Source: Pseudodesulfovibrio sp. (GTDB taxonomy: Bacteria > Desulfobacterota > Desulfovibrionia > Desulfovibrionales > Desulfovibrionaceae). From it: a stretch of 64,000 nucleotides of DNA. Both the position numbers and the translations under genes were made by a program. The stretch covers positions 2,057,029 through 2,121,028 of the forward strand of contig JADGEX010000001.1 in the NCBI GenBank assembly GCA_016744135.1, given 5' to 3'. Below the pieces are notes generated by a model, which had not been told where the DNA came from, did not search any database, and saw only the letters and a program-made list of their open reading frames with translations. Shown here in pieces: positions 55,049 through 63,391 of this stretch. Each line of letters opens with the position of its first letter. Position 1 is the stretch's first letter.

Positions 55049-56056
55049 CTACCACTGAGAAACTTTCGGCTCCGGCAATTCATCCACCGATTCAAGCAGC
55101 TCTTCAGGACGAGTCGTGGCCGCACCCACCTGAGCTACTACAACCCCGGCTGCGTAGTTGGCCAAAGTGCATGAAGTCAATAAATCAAATCCGGCAGAAA
55201 GGGCGAGGGCTGTGGTGGCGATGACTGTATCACCAGCACCAGTCACATCAAAAACTTTGCGGGCGAATGTGGGAATATGTCTGACTAAATTTTTCCCTTC
55301 AAACAAAGCCATACCATCAGGCCCCAACGTGATCAGAAGATTGTTACAATTCAACCGCTTGAACAAGGCTTCACCGGCTTTCAAAACGGATTTACGATCT
55401 GTCACTGTCATGAGAGCGCCTTCGCCCGCCTCCTTTGTGTTAGGAGTCAAGAGATCAACGCCTTGGTACAAATCATAATTCACGGTCTTTGGATCGACCA
55501 AAACCTGCGGCCGCACCGAACATGTATCTACAAGAGCCATAAAACGATCCATAAAAGTACGTGAAATGAACCCTTTTCCATAATCAGACAAGATCACGAC
55601 AGGGTAGTCATTCACTACAGATTCAAGAATAGTAAATAGCTCATCATACGCCTCATCACACAAGGGGACAGCCAGTTCATGATCAACACGAACCACCTGT
55701 TGATTATGTGCGATAATGCGTGTTTTCTTCGTGGTGGGGCGGCTTGCGTCGCGAATAATCCGCGTTTCAATTCCCGCTTCATTGCAAAGATCATCAAGAA
55801 GCGCACCGTCCCGATCATCACCGACCACAGAAATAAGCAGTGGGGCGCCACCAAGATCAGCAATATTCCGGCCCACATTACCTGCGCCGCCCAAGACCAC
55901 AGATTCCTTGTTGACGTTGACCACTGGCACTGGAGCCTCTGGTGAAATACGGTCCACATTGCCAATCAGGTAATGGTCAAGCATAAGATCACCGATTATC
56001 AGCACCTTATGACCAACCAGAGATGCAACAGCGTTTCGAATCATATCTCGTGACAT
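55049..56056 (-). CDS. hldA: D-glycero-beta-D-manno-heptose-7-phosphate kinase (RfaE domain I)
   Basis: About 335 residues, ATG 56056 (ATG 56071 also in frame). PfkB/ribokinase-type: VLIIGDLMLDHYLIGNVDRISPEAPVPVV, GGAGNVGRNIADLG, ILSDYGKGF, VDPKTVNYDLY, and the catalytic DVTGAGDTVIATTALAL. This is the kinase half of RfaE/HldE; the cytidylyl/adenylyltransferase half is not in this gene, so ADP-heptose synthesis is split over two genes. Upstream of pfk and downstream of parB. Confidence 0.94.
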   Translation of the reverse strand: MSRDMIRNAVASLVGHKVLIIGDLMLDHYLIGNVDRISPEAPVPVVNVNKESVVLGGAGNVGRNIADLGGAPLLISVVGDDRDGALLDDLCNEAGIETRIIRDASRPTTKKTRIIAHNQQVVRVDHELAVPLCDEAYDELFTILESVVNDYPVVILSDYGKGFISRTFMDRFMALVDTCSVRPQVLVDPKTVNYDLYQGVDLLTPNTKEAGEGALMTVTDRKSVLKAGEALFKRLNCNNLLITLGPDGMALFEGKNLVRHIPTFARKVFDVTGAGDTVIATTALALSAGFDLLTSCTLANYAAGVVVAQVGAATTRPEELLESVDELPEPKVSQW

Positions 56057-56197
56057 AATAGAGTAAACCAATGTTTTTACAGGTTATCAAATTTTAAAAT
56101 CAACCGATCATCAAAGAACGATTATCCCTGTTGTGCCTCTATGATCATCGTGTTCAGATCATTATTTTATCACCAAGGCACAACCCTCGTTGCTGAA

Positions 56198-57115
56198 TTA
56201 AACCAAAGAAACCCCAAGCTTTTCAGCAATCAACCGCAACTCATCTTCTCCACCATAACTAACCGTAACTTTGCCTTTTTCAGGAGACCCGGAAAGTTTA
56301 ACTTTAACACCCAGCATATCAGACAACGATTGCTGCAAGTCGACCAGGCGAGGATCTAAGGGCTTGAGTTTGGTCTTACCGGTCTTTGCTACTGCCTCAG
56401 CTCCAACTTCCTCAGCACCCGGCAATCGACCGTTCTGCTTGAAAAATGTTGCCTGAGCCTCGGCTTGCCGAACGGTCAATCCGTTTTCTACGACCCGATG
56501 GTGCAGGGACTCTTGTGCATCCGCAGCAGAAACAGCCATTATAGCCCGCCCATGTCCCGCAGAAATTGCCCCTTGCTGAATGTCGACTTGAACACTGTCA
56601 GGCAAATTGAGCAACCGCAACGAGTTGGCCACAGCCGACCGACTCTTGCCAACCTGACGCGCAAGTTCTTCCTGACTCAAACCAAATTCTTGCTGTAATC
56701 GCTGGTAGCCGAGGGCTTCCTCTACTGCGTTCAAGTCTTCACGCTGCAAGTTTTCGATCAATGCTATAGCTAGGCTTTCCTGATCAGACATCTCACGAAT
56801 TAAGGTCGGAATCTCAGTCAAACCGGCTCTTTTAGAAGCACGCAAACGCCGCTCACCAGCAACCAATTCATATGTATTATTACTCAATGAACGCACGAGT
56901 ATAGGTTGGAGCACCCCTCGAGTTTTGATGGATGCAGCCAAATCACTCAGGCCCTCCTCCGAAAACTCGCGACGGGGCTGATGCGGGTTAGGAGAGATAG
57001 CCCCAACGGGGATCATTCGTACTTCGGCTGAATCCGAGGTGACTTTTTCGTCCTCACGGACACCGCCCAAAAGGGCATCCAGGCCTCGACCTAATCCCCG
57101 ATTACCTGATGTCAT
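56198..57115 (-). CDS. parB: Chromosome partitioning protein ParB
   Basis: 305 residues from ATG 57115 behind GAGGAG. MTSGNRGLGRGLDALLGG, then ISPNPHQPRREF, LVRSLSNNTYELVAGERRLRASKRAG (CTP-binding region), FGLSQEELARQVGKSRSAVANSLRLLNL (HTH) and SAGHGRAIMA are the normal ParB features. It loads on parS and with ParA moves chromosome origins. Two perfect parS sites are 1.4 kb upstream. Its own parA is separated from it by an oppositely oriented gene. Confidence 0.97.
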   Translation of the reverse strand: MTSGNRGLGRGLDALLGGVREDEKVTSDSAEVRMIPVGAISPNPHQPRREFSEEGLSDLAASIKTRGVLQPILVRSLSNNTYELVAGERRLRASKRAGLTEIPTLIREMSDQESLAIALIENLQREDLNAVEEALGYQRLQQEFGLSQEELARQVGKSRSAVANSLRLLNLPDSVQVDIQQGAISAGHGRAIMAVSAADAQESLHHRVVENGLTVRQAEAQATFFKQNGRLPGAEEVGAEAVAKTGKTKLKPLDPRLVDLQQSLSDMLGVKVKLSGSPEKGKVTVSYGGEDELRLIAEKLGVSLV

Positions 57116-57209
57116 AACAATTCTCCTCACGCTTATGATTACACCCTTGCTCATTATGGCTGGAGTGCCTATATAGCCCCGAAGACAAGCGAAAACAATC
57201 GGAGCAATT

Positions 57210-57641
57210 ATGTCTGATCATATCAACGAACTCTTTGATAAAGACGGCAAACTCATTGGAGCACTGCTTTCAGCAGAGGCTTGGACTGCCGTCAAAAAAC
57301 AGGTTTTGGATTCACTTGGCATCGTTGAAAAACATGCTGAACCAGAAAAACCTGAACCACTTTCCGACTGGGAAACCCTTAAAGACTATTGGGATTTCGA
57401 CTATCCCGTGGATACCGATGTAGCCTGCGAACACTGCGGCAACTCCACTCAGGACTGGGCCAAGGATAATCCGCGCCGCTTCAGGCTGACCAGCGCAAAC
57501 CTTGCGGGCCTTGTTGCCTTCAAATGCATGAAGTGCCAATCCAAAGTTGTCAAAAAACACTTCAAAGATGAACTCACCACTGAGTGTACACCGTACCGGG
57601 ATTCAAAAATAACATCCAAAGAAGGGCGGTACGACCGCTGA
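57210..57641 (+). CDS. Zinc-ribbon hypothetical protein between parA and parB
   Basis: 143 residues, ATG 57210 behind GGAGCA. A helical N-terminus (MSDHINELFDKDGKLIGALLSAEAWTAVKKQVLDSLG) and a zinc-ribbon region VACEHCGNSTQDWAK...LVAFKCMKCQSKVVKK with two CxxC pairs. No family recognised. It is on the strand opposite to parA and parB and lies between them; a hairpin (CCCGTCAT 57661-57668 with ATGACGGG 57678-57685) between it and parA is a possible two-way terminator. Confidence 0.78.
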   Translation: MSDHINELFDKDGKLIGALLSAEAWTAVKKQVLDSLGIVEKHAEPEKPEPLSDWETLKDYWDFDYPVDTDVACEHCGNSTQDWAKDNPRRFRLTSANLAGLVAFKCMKCQSKVVKKHFKDELTTECTPYRDSKITSKEGRYDR

Positions 57642-57660
57642 TCGCCACTTTCTCAGACTT

Positions 57661-57685
57661 CCCGTCATAAAAAACACATGACGGG
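57661..57685. terminator. Hairpin between convergent genes
   Basis: CCCGTCAT (57661-57668) and ATGACGGG (57678-57685), 8-bp perfect stem with nine-base loop between the 3' ends of the zinc-ribbon gene and parA. No T-run, so the terminator call is tentative. Confidence 0.55.
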
Positions 57686-57706
57686 CCGCGGGTTCAAAGA
57701 ACTCAC

Positions 57707-58480
57707 TCAACCCACCGAAGCCGTGCTCTTGGCCACTTCCTGAGCCAGCGCCAAGTACGCCTCTGCACCACGTGATTTTATATCATAGTTGATCACGGGT
57801 TTTCCAAAGCTCGGCGCTTCAGACAACCGTACATTTCTCGGAATTATTGTCTCAAAAAGGTGCTGAGGGAATGCCTTTCGCACCTCATTCTTCACCTGCC
57901 AAGACAATCTGTTCCTAGAATCATACATCGTCAAAACGACTCCCAAAATGCCCAAATCCGTATTCAGGCGCTTACGTACTAGTTCGTACGTCATGAGCAA
58001 CTGCGCAATACCTTCCAAAGCGTAATACTCACACTGCAACGGAACCAACATCTCTTTGGCTGCGCACAGGGCATTCACAGTCAAGAGACCGAGAGAGGGC
58101 GGGCAGTCGATGATTATAAAATCGTAATCGGCATCAACTGTTTCCAGCAACTCCCGCAAATAGTACTCGCGGCCGAACTTGTCGACCAACTCGATTTCAG
58201 CACCGACCAAGTCCTGCGTCCCCGGCAAGATATCCAGATACGGAACCCCGGTTTCACAAATGGCTTTGCCTATTTTTTTAGGATCGAACAGGACGGAATA
58301 GATATTCTCACGCTGATCGGCAGGGTAGAATCCAAGGCCACTGGAGGCGTTTCCTTGAGGGTCACAATCTACCAATAAAACCTTTTTTTCCATCACAGCC
58401 AATGACGCCGCAAGGTTAACTGAGGTTGTTGTCTTACCAACCCCACCTTTCTGATTTGCTACAACAATTCTTCGTGCCAC
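57707..58480 (-). CDS. parA: Chromosome partitioning ATPase ParA (Soj)
   Basis: 257 residues from a GTG start behind GAGAGGG. MARRIVVANQKGGVGKTTTSVNLAASLA (Walker A with deviant lysine), FIIIDCPPSLGLLTVNAL (Walker B), and EAPSFGKPVINYDIKSRGAEAYLALA at the end. It works with ParB on parS; the two perfect parS copies are 50-98 bases upstream of its start. Confidence 0.97.
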   Translation of the reverse strand: MARRIVVANQKGGVGKTTTSVNLAASLAVMEKKVLLVDCDPQGNASSGLGFYPADQRENIYSVLFDPKKIGKAICETGVPYLDILPGTQDLVGAEIELVDKFGREYYLRELLETVDADYDFIIIDCPPSLGLLTVNALCAAKEMLVPLQCEYYALEGIAQLLMTYELVRKRLNTDLGILGVVLTMYDSRNRLSWQVKNEVRKAFPQHLFETIIPRNVRLSEAPSFGKPVINYDIKSRGAEAYLALAQEVAKSTASVG

Positions 58481-58529
58481 AAAACCCTCTCTTTAATGCT
58501 CCAGTTCTCTCTCATGTGGGTATTTCGAG

Positions 58530-58545
58530 TGTTTCACGTGAAACA
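58530..58545. promoter_or_regulatory. parS site 1
   Basis: Exact 16-bp consensus TGTTTCACGTGAAACA, the ParB-binding palindrome, upstream of parA. Confidence 0.97.
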
Positions 58546-58562
58546 ATTTACTCAATTTGAAA

Positions 58563-58578
58563 TGTTTCACGTGAAACA
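58563..58578. promoter_or_regulatory. parS site 2
   Basis: Second exact TGTTTCACGTGAAACA, 17 bases after the first. Two copies strengthen the centromere call and imply that the replication origin is nearby, as parS clusters usually are. Confidence 0.97.
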
Positions 58579-58660
58579 GAGTCTGCACTTTCGTTCTCAC
58601 TGTCGTAGGCTGAATAAATATCTAACGCAAGCGGAGTTACGCAAAAAGTGGGAAAAGAAC

Positions 58661-58687
58661 AAAAAAAAGGGCAACCAAAGGTTGCCC
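58661..58687 (-). terminator. Intrinsic terminator of the epimerase gene
   Basis: Read on the minus strand GGGCAACC-ttt-GGTTGCCC (58687-58669) then eight T. Starts just past the epimerase stop. Confidence 0.92.
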
Positions 58688-58712
58688 TGAGAATCAAATT
58701 ATAACCCAAATA

Positions 58713-59720
58713 CTATTTCTGATAATACTCGCGGTACCAATCAATAAAGTTGCGAATACCTACTTCAATGGAAGTATCCGGCTTAAAGCCGACATCCTTA
58801 ATCAGATCACTCACATCTGCCTCGGTAGCGGGTACATCTCCGGGCTGCATGGGCATATAATTATAAATAGCTTTCTTGCCGACAACTTCCTCGATCACCT
58901 CAATATACCGAGACAACTCAACGACAGCATTATTACCTATATTATAGACGCGGTAGGGGACCTTGCTGGTACATGGATCAGGGTTGTTGCCATCCCAATC
59001 TTCGTTCGGGGTCGCAGTCTTTTTAACCACACGGACCACACCCTCAACAATGTCATCAATGTACGTGAAATCACGCATCATCTTTCCATAGTTAAAGACA
59101 TTGATCGGCTTTTCTTCAAGAATATTCTTGGTGAATAAAAAGAGTGCCATATCAGGACGGCCCCAAGGGCCATAAACAGTGAAGAAGCGAAGGCCAGTCG
59201 TGGGCAAGTCATACAAGCTCGAGTAGGAATGCGCCATCATCTCGTTGGATTTCTTAGTCGCAGCATACAAGCTCATGGGATGATCAACACCTTCATGAGG
59301 ATTCAGCGGCATTTTTGTATTCATGCCATACACTGAACTACTGGACGCATAGGCCAAATGTTCAACCTTATTATGACGGCAGCCTTCGAGAATATTCAGA
59401 AAACCAACAACGTTGGAATCGATGTATGACTTGGGGTTCTCGATGGAATACCTGACACCGGCCTGTGCAGCCAGATTGACAACGTGTGTAAATTTTTCCT
59501 GTGCAAAAAGATCACTCATGGGCTGATCATCTTGGAGATTAATATTCACATGCTTAAACAGATCGTTTTCCTGCAGAACAGCCAGACGAGCTTTCTTGAG
59601 ATTAACGTCATAGTAGTCGTTCAGATTATCCAACCCAACAACTTCATGACCTTCACCAATCAGGCGCCTGGAAAGATGGAAACCAATAAACCCGGCCGCA
59701 CCGGTAACAAGTATCTTCAT
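58713..59720 (-). CDS. NAD-dependent sugar epimerase, UDP-glucuronate 4-epimerase type
   Basis: 335 residues, extended SDR family. NAD-binding [43 protein letters not shown], the catalytic Tyr-x3-Lys in [10 protein letters not shown] and [15 protein letters not shown]. Features are those of UDP-glucuronate (or related UDP-sugar) 4-epimerases used for polysaccharide or LPS sugars. Single gene with its own terminator; ATG start. Confidence 0.9.
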   Translation of the reverse strand: MKILVTGAAGFIGFHLSRRLIGEGHEVVGLDNLNDYYDVNLKKARLAVLQENDLFKHVNINLQDDQPMSDLFAQEKFTHVVNLAAQAGVRYSIENPKSYIDSNVVGFLNILEGCRHNKVEHLAYASSSSVYGMNTKMPLNPHEGVDHPMSLYAATKKSNEMMAHSYSSLYDLPTTGLRFFTVYGPWGRPDMALFLFTKNILEEKPINVFNYGKMMRDFTYIDDIVEGVVRVVKKTATPNEDWDGNNPDPCTSKVPYRVYNIGNNAVVELSRYIEVIEEVVGKKAIYNYMPMQPGDVPATEADVSDLIKDVGFKPDTSIEVGIRNFIDWYREYYQK

Positions 59721-60142
59721 ATTTTTAACTGTCCCTTATCCCCGACTCTTGGGTCAGGATTAATGGTTCGGAAAAGAGTCACTGTCATCACCCCACTGCG
59801 TCAACCGAATGATCTATCCTCAATTCGGGAAGTGAAAGTGTTCTCCGCTCATACTCCACACATCTCCCACAACGCAAGTGTGAAAAAATTCATTTCCCGA
59901 TGAGACTGCGGTTCATTCTATGCTTTTTCAAATGAAAAACAGAAAATCATCAAAAAAAGGGCTTTCGCGAACGACAAACCACCCAGAACCTGTTGATACA
60001 CAAGGGTTTACAAAGGGGGTTGCTCAATTTGCCGTCTCAAGCCATTTAAAGAAACTTTTGAGGCTCCGCCTGAGAACAGGCTCCCGAGCGCTTCAAGCGC
60101 ACGTAACGCGCAAAAAAGCACACACTCACCGTATAAAGGGAA
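59721..60142. other. Gene-free stretch upstream of epimerase
   Basis: No supported gene. Contains GC-rich small hairpins in the half near 60040-60120 (for example GAGGCTCCGCCTGAG) and A/T-rich sequence near the epimerase start that could hold its promoter. The 3' half is the downstream flank of the next minus-strand gene. Confidence 0.4.
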
Positions 60143-60832
60143 TTACAATCTGATTTTGAAGAGTTCTTCGACAGATATTTGCTGCTCATGCGGCAACATG
60201 GTGATGAGACGAGCAAGAGGCTCAAGTTTATAAACGGTCACCTGTTCAAGCATATATGTCGTCAAGGTTGGATCTGCATCTGGCAATACAACCTTCAACG
60301 CTTCTTCGCCAAAACAAACAATGTTTGGCGCTCGCCACTGTTCCCATCCTTGCCAAAACATCTGGGTACTCGGCTGAAGGGATCCACCCGAAAGAGCTGC
60401 AACCGGCCAAAAGTTCATAGTGCCTGTTGGCCACTTGAGATGTGCCTGAATATTCTTAAGAGCAGAAGAACGTCGGGAGTCGGGTTGCCCTCCAAGGTCA
60501 AGACCAAGTTCCATATAGGTCATGATAACTTTGGGTGCAGGAGATTTTGCGAATCGCAAAAATCCGGACCACGGCTCAGGAAGGGAAGGGGCAACATGGG
60601 ACGGAGCAGATTGCTGAACCGGCTCACTCTGAACAGATGCCTCACCATGAGATGGTGGGGCTGAAGAAACAGACCGGGCATCAGTATGAACCGTCGGAAC
60701 CTGTTGCACAGGTTGGTCCACGGGACCACTATCCTGACACTCAACTTCAGTGCGCAGGACAAACTCTAAGCCGGACTCAACCCACGGCCTCAGGCTTTCG
60801 CGTGTTTTCAATCGAGCAGAAGGTGATCCCAT
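60143..60832 (-). CDS. Hypothetical protein downstream of coaBC
   Basis: 229 residues (ATG 60832; GTG 60841 is possible). Middle is low-complexity, Pro/Ser/Val/Gln rich (about residues 40-90), with a folded C-terminal region TMNFWPVAALSGGSLQPSTQMFWQGWEQWRAPNIVCFGEEALKVVL. Some resemblance to uracil-DNA-glycosylase-type folds is possible but not shown. The start overlaps the end of coaBC by about 25 bases, so it is translated with it. Confidence 0.7.
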   Translation of the reverse strand: MGSPSARLKTRESLRPWVESGLEFVLRTEVECQDSGPVDQPVQQVPTVHTDARSVSSAPPSHGEASVQSEPVQQSAPSHVAPSLPEPWSGFLRFAKSPAPKVIMTYMELGLDLGGQPDSRRSSALKNIQAHLKWPTGTMNFWPVAALSGGSLQPSTQMFWQGWEQWRAPNIVCFGEEALKVVLPDADPTLTTYMLEQVTVYKLEPLARLITMLPHEQQISVEELFKIRL

Positions 60833-62034
60833 AATCTCCACGCCACTTCAGTTTTTGGCAACTGCGGCCACAACTCTTTGCGACCCTGTGCATCCAATAC
60901 AAACATTTGGTTTGTAGCCACACCGAATCCGCTACCAGATTTGGAAATGTCATTAGCTGCAATAAGATCAAGATTCTTCGTCTCAAGTTTGCGCGCAGCT
61001 TCATCCCTAATGTTACTGGTCTCAGCGGCAAAACCAATCAATTTTTGAGAAGTCTTTTTGGTCGAACCAAGAGTTTTCAAAATGTCCTGATTAGCCTCAA
61101 ACGCAACAGTTATACCGGACCCGTCAGATGTCGTCTTCTTAAATTTCTCATTGCCAAAAGGAACAGGACGGTAATCCGCCACAGCGGCTGTCAGGCAACC
61201 CATGTCCGTTCCAGGCCACAAATCCGTACAGGCTTCAAACATCTGATGTGCCGTAGTGACAGACACTCTGGAAATTCCAGCAGGAAAAGAAAGGGCAGTA
61301 GGACCGGTTACAACAGTGACATCAGCGCCGCGCAAATAAGCTGCCATGGCCATGCATGCGCCCATGGTGCCACTCGACGGATTGGACCAGAATCGTACAG
61401 CATCCCACGGCTCTCGGGTCGGCCCAAGCGTGATAAGCACCTTTTTACCGACAAGATCCTGAGGGCTGATGGCCTTCAATGTCGCAATTAAAATTTCATC
61501 AACAGAAGGCATACGGCCAGTGCCGGTATCGCCACAGGCTACATGCCCGGACTCAGGCTGAATGCAAATATACCCCAACTCTTCAAGCATGGCCCAATTA
61601 CGCTGAGTAGCCGGAGCCGACCACATGCGAGGATTCATAGCTGGTGCGATAAGCTTGGGGCCAGGAAACGCGAGAGCCTGACAAGAAAGCATGTCATCTG
61701 CCAAACCAAAAGCAAGCTTGGCTATGGTATTGGCGGAAGCAGGGGCGATGACCATGACATCAGCGACCTGTCCGGGTTCAAGATGATCGAAAGCCGTCTC
61801 CGAACCAGGAGTGTCCTTGAACATACGCGTATAGACCGGCGAAGCACCCAATGCCTCAAAGCTCAAAGGCTGAATGAACCGGGTACACGACTCAGTCAGG
61901 GTCGCCGAAACCATGCAATCGGCCTCCTGAAACGAACGCACCAGATCAAGCACCTTGTAGGCGGCAATTGAACCGGTAACGCCGAGGTGGACACGCTTGC
62001 CCATAAATCCGGCAAATGTGTAATGCGGTTGCAT
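60808..62034 (-). CDS. coaBC: Phosphopantothenoylcysteine decarboxylase/synthetase CoaBC
   Basis: About 408 residues; ATG 62034 chosen, ATG 62004 (MGKRVHLG) equally possible. Converts 4'-phosphopantothenate plus cysteine to 4'-phosphopantetheine for CoA. CoaC flavoprotein half has GSIAAYKVLDLVR, PASANTIAKLAFGLADDML, PAMNPRMW and HVACGDTGTGRM; CoaB half has VLITLGPTREPWDAVRFWSNPSSGTMG and VTGPTALSFP, and AETSNIRDEAARKLETKNLDLIAANDI. Overlaps the lipoprotein gene and the hypothetical gene downstream. Confidence 0.96.
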   Translation of the reverse strand: MQPHYTFAGFMGKRVHLGVTGSIAAYKVLDLVRSFQEADCMVSATLTESCTRFIQPLSFEALGASPVYTRMFKDTPGSETAFDHLEPGQVADVMVIAPASANTIAKLAFGLADDMLSCQALAFPGPKLIAPAMNPRMWSAPATQRNWAMLEELGYICIQPESGHVACGDTGTGRMPSVDEILIATLKAISPQDLVGKKVLITLGPTREPWDAVRFWSNPSSGTMGACMAMAAYLRGADVTVVTGPTALSFPAGISRVSVTTAHQMFEACTDLWPGTDMGCLTAAVADYRPVPFGNEKFKKTTSDGSGITVAFEANQDILKTLGSTKKTSQKLIGFAAETSNIRDEAARKLETKNLDLIAANDISKSGSGFGVATNQMFVLDAQGRKELWPQLPKTEVAWRLWDHLLLD

Positions 62035-62038
62035 GATA

Positions 62039-62506
62039 CTACTTGCTCTTGAGTCCGCTGCCAGAATCCTTAACCTCCACCGCAAAAATGGTGGTCATAG
62101 CCTTGGCAAAGCTGTCATCAATCTGAATGATACAACTCTTATTGAACTTCTCAAAATTAAGAACGTGGACCGTACTCGCCTTATTGTTGGAAATAAGAGT
62201 CCAGTTATCCTTGGTCATGTTGTTCACAAAATACTGGACCAGCTCAAGAACTTCCACACGGCCGGAAAAGCGCATGATGGCCGCACGAAATTTTGCATTG
62301 TCCAGCTTATAGGAATCATCGGCGTTATAGTCGATCTCCTTGGGAATCATGATATCGTCGAAATCAAGATAGTAGTCCGGCTCCTGATACTGCGCCTCAG
62401 GCGACTGACCAGAACTATCGGCTGAAGAACTTGTGCCAGTGGTCGTACACGCCATAAGCCCGCAAACGAGCATGAGCGGCAACAACAATTTAATAAAAAT
62501 ACGCAT
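62039..62506 (-). CDS. Putative lipoprotein
   Basis: 155 residues from ATG 62506 behind GGAGGAAG. Lipoprotein signal MRIFIKLLLPLMLVCGLMAC, a Ser/Thr/Gln spacer, then a folded domain DYNADDSYKLDNAKFRAAIMRFSGRVEVLELVQYFVNNMTKDNWTLISNNKASTVHVLNFEKFNKSCIIQI. It looks like the small DUF-type outer-membrane-associated lipoproteins; family not recalled. It ends just before coaBC on the same strand. Confidence 0.8.
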   Translation of the reverse strand: MRIFIKLLLPLMLVCGLMACTTTGTSSSADSSGQSPEAQYQEPDYYLDFDDIMIPKEIDYNADDSYKLDNAKFRAAIMRFSGRVEVLELVQYFVNNMTKDNWTLISNNKASTVHVLNFEKFNKSCIIQIDDSFAKAMTTIFAVEVKDSGSGLKSK

Positions 62507-62555
62507 GGTCTTCTTCCTCCGAATAACTTGAAATGTATTCAATGCTTCAATCGAT

Positions 62556-63233
62556 CTACGATGTCGGCTCTTTCAGCCTGTCGATCTTGTCTTGCAGATA
62601 TTTTTCCATCTCGCGCCTATCCTTACGGAGACGAACGAGTTCCGATTCCAAAATTTGCAACTTGGCCTTAATGTCCGACGTGTCGAACGTCAACTTCAAA
62701 GCCATCTCCTCAATCTCAGCATCCTTCTGTTCAAGAGCCTGTGTCTGCTCAAGAAAATCATCAGGTATACTACCCTCAGAAACTGGAAGCTGCTTCAACT
62801 TCTTCTGGCTCCGAGCAAGAAGGACAAAGGCTGTCTTAAGCTTCTGGATATCTTCCTGCTGATTATCAATAATGGTCTTCTGATCAGCAATCACACCCAT
62901 ACAGGAAGCGACTTTGCCTATCACATCATTAAAAGTGGATGCCAATTCGGCATATCCTTCAGTACGAGGAGCAGGCACGTTTGCCCTATGATCGACTTCG
63001 ATGGTCCGTGGAAACTCGGTTCGCAGGGCATCATCAATCTCGGACGTCACACGTCCTTCACCGTACAAACGGGATATGCGCTCGAAAACAACGAGGGATT
63101 CTTCAGGGTACTTTGTGACACGCCCCATCTTGCGGCCCCCAAGAAAATCCTTGAATAGAGCAGCGTACCGACGAGCCGTCGGTGCAGGAATACGAGTGAG
63201 TTTGGCTATCTCAGCCACGGAAAGCCAATTCAT
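62556..63233 (-). CDS. MerR-like HTH protein with coiled-coil C-terminus
   Basis: 225 residues. N-terminal MNWLSVAEIAKLTRIPAPTARRYAALFKDFLGGRKMGRVTKYPEESLVVFERISRLYGEGRVTSEIDDALR is a MerR-type HTH; the C-terminal half is one long coiled coil (about 100-225). No ligand domain. This architecture is common for nucleoid or plasmid-type DNA-binding proteins; role unknown. Alone on the minus strand after the lipoprotein gene. Confidence 0.85.
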   Translation of the reverse strand: MNWLSVAEIAKLTRIPAPTARRYAALFKDFLGGRKMGRVTKYPEESLVVFERISRLYGEGRVTSEIDDALRTEFPRTIEVDHRANVPAPRTEGYAELASTFNDVIGKVASCMGVIADQKTIIDNQQEDIQKLKTAFVLLARSQKKLKQLPVSEGSIPDDFLEQTQALEQKDAEIEEMALKLTFDTSDIKAKLQILESELVRLRKDRREMEKYLQDKIDRLKEPTS

Positions 63234-63391
63234 GTATATGGAATACCATGAATACCGCCAATATCAAGCCCCAAGCGTAAAGTTAGGCATCTTAGAGCTA
63301 ATTTATTGGTATAATTGAGAAAGAAAAAGATTCCGTTGAATTTCTAGGTGTTGTACAACACTGAGTTCATACAAAAGATGGATATATATTT

